This document shows positions 63,918 through 64,000 of a stretch of DNA of 64,000 nt, in pieces. The position numbers and the translations under genes are program-made. The notes beneath the pieces are model-generated. The model was not told where the DNA came from, ran no database searches, and saw only the letters and a list, made by a program, of their open reading frames with translations. This DNA comes from Jannaschia seohaensis (GTDB lineage: Bacteria; Pseudomonadota; Alphaproteobacteria; Rhodobacterales; Rhodobacteraceae): the NCBI RefSeq assembly GCF_900116765.1, contig NZ_UETC01000014.1:47925-111924 (forward strand). Reading direction: 5' to 3'. How positions within the stretch are numbered: the stretch's first letter is position 1; each line of letters opens with the position of its first letter.

Positions 63918-64000
63918 TCATAATTCTGGAGCATAGCCTGCGTGTCGGAGGTAGTTGCGGCATTCGTTTGGGGTGAAGGTGCGGCAGATCGTGCCGATGG
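63918..64000 (-). CDS. IS630-type transposase, C-terminal end (rest outside window)
   Basis: Only the last 27 codons are in the window. They read TICRTFTPNECRNYLRHAGY plus a short tail, then TGA at 63918-63920. The FTPxEC..Y..HAGY ending is the usual C terminus of IS630-type DDE transposases. The catalytic core lies beyond the window, so family and integrity are provisional. Confidence 0.6.
   Translation of the reverse strand, partial: IGTICRTFTPNECRNYLRHAGYAPEL

Overview
The window is a high-G+C, densely coding stretch of an alphaproteobacterial chromosome, most likely from the Rhodobacterales (Roseobacter/Rhodobacter group). This rests on the gene families seen (DUF2927 lipoprotein, DUF1194, DUF502, small DUF1127 protein with a KPFW tail, one-cysteine DksA, COG3602-type ACT protein, OlsB, FkbM methyltransferase, NlpD-like LysM/LytM lipoprotein ahead of tatABC) and on the short intergenic repeats. 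No rRNA, tRNA or CRISPR array was seen. The only insertion-sequence trace is a transposase tail at the right edge. || Layout, left to right. 1-5.8 kb: part of the division and cell wall cluster (murE tail, murF, mraY, murD), with an ACT protein, an SDR and a one-helix membrane protein placed between mraY and murD, nearly all joined by stop/start overlaps. 6-11.2 kb: SDR plus cupin dioxygenase pair, rhomboid protease, DUF502 membrane protein and PfkB kinase, with two non-coding stretches of 0.4-0.5 kb. 11.2-17.6 kb: a long minus-strand run (MoxR-type ATPase, frameshifted GNAT, FkbM methyltransferase, GNAT, DUF2927 lipoprotein, 53-residue membrane protein, VWA protein, M48 protease). 17.8-26.5 kb: dksA, FAD monooxygenase, an RTX-tailed glycosidase-like protein divergent from a LacI-type regulator, hrpB, DUF3108 and a TPR protein. 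26.6-33.5 kb: response regulator with hybrid kinase, MocR regulator divergent from a DUF1127 gene, thioesterase, ECH-family gene. || 32.8-38 kb: surE-pcm-nlpD-like-tatA-tatB-tatC-DUF815, a cell-envelope/export and protein-repair cluster. 38.1-43.3 kb: a complete branched-chain amino-acid type ABC importer (binding protein, two ATPases, two permeases) with a hairpin terminator after the binding-protein gene. 43.3-57.4 kb: DUF305 protein, ClC channel, FAD-linked D-lactate dehydrogenase type oxidase, DUF427, aminopeptidase P, flavin reductase, GNAT, EcsC, msrB, olsB, ABC-F ATPase, DUF1194, an HExxH lipoprotein, a cytochrome c and a REP-associated tyrosine transposase (RAYT). 57.5-64 kb: a less G+C-rich HEPN-like gene, parE, a pilin-like/beta-sandwich protein, galE, ccmC-ccmD-ccmG and an IS630-type tail. 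|| Two dispersed repeat systems run through the window. One is a REP family of GTAGGG-headed palindromes, often in inverted pairs, which flanks the RAYT and whose GTAG heads supply the stop codons of two converging genes. The other is a seven-copy element (GC hairpin, then GGAGTATTT-like core, then AGAAG or AAGATGA tail) that lies in the same orientation every time, whatever the direction of the neighbouring genes.
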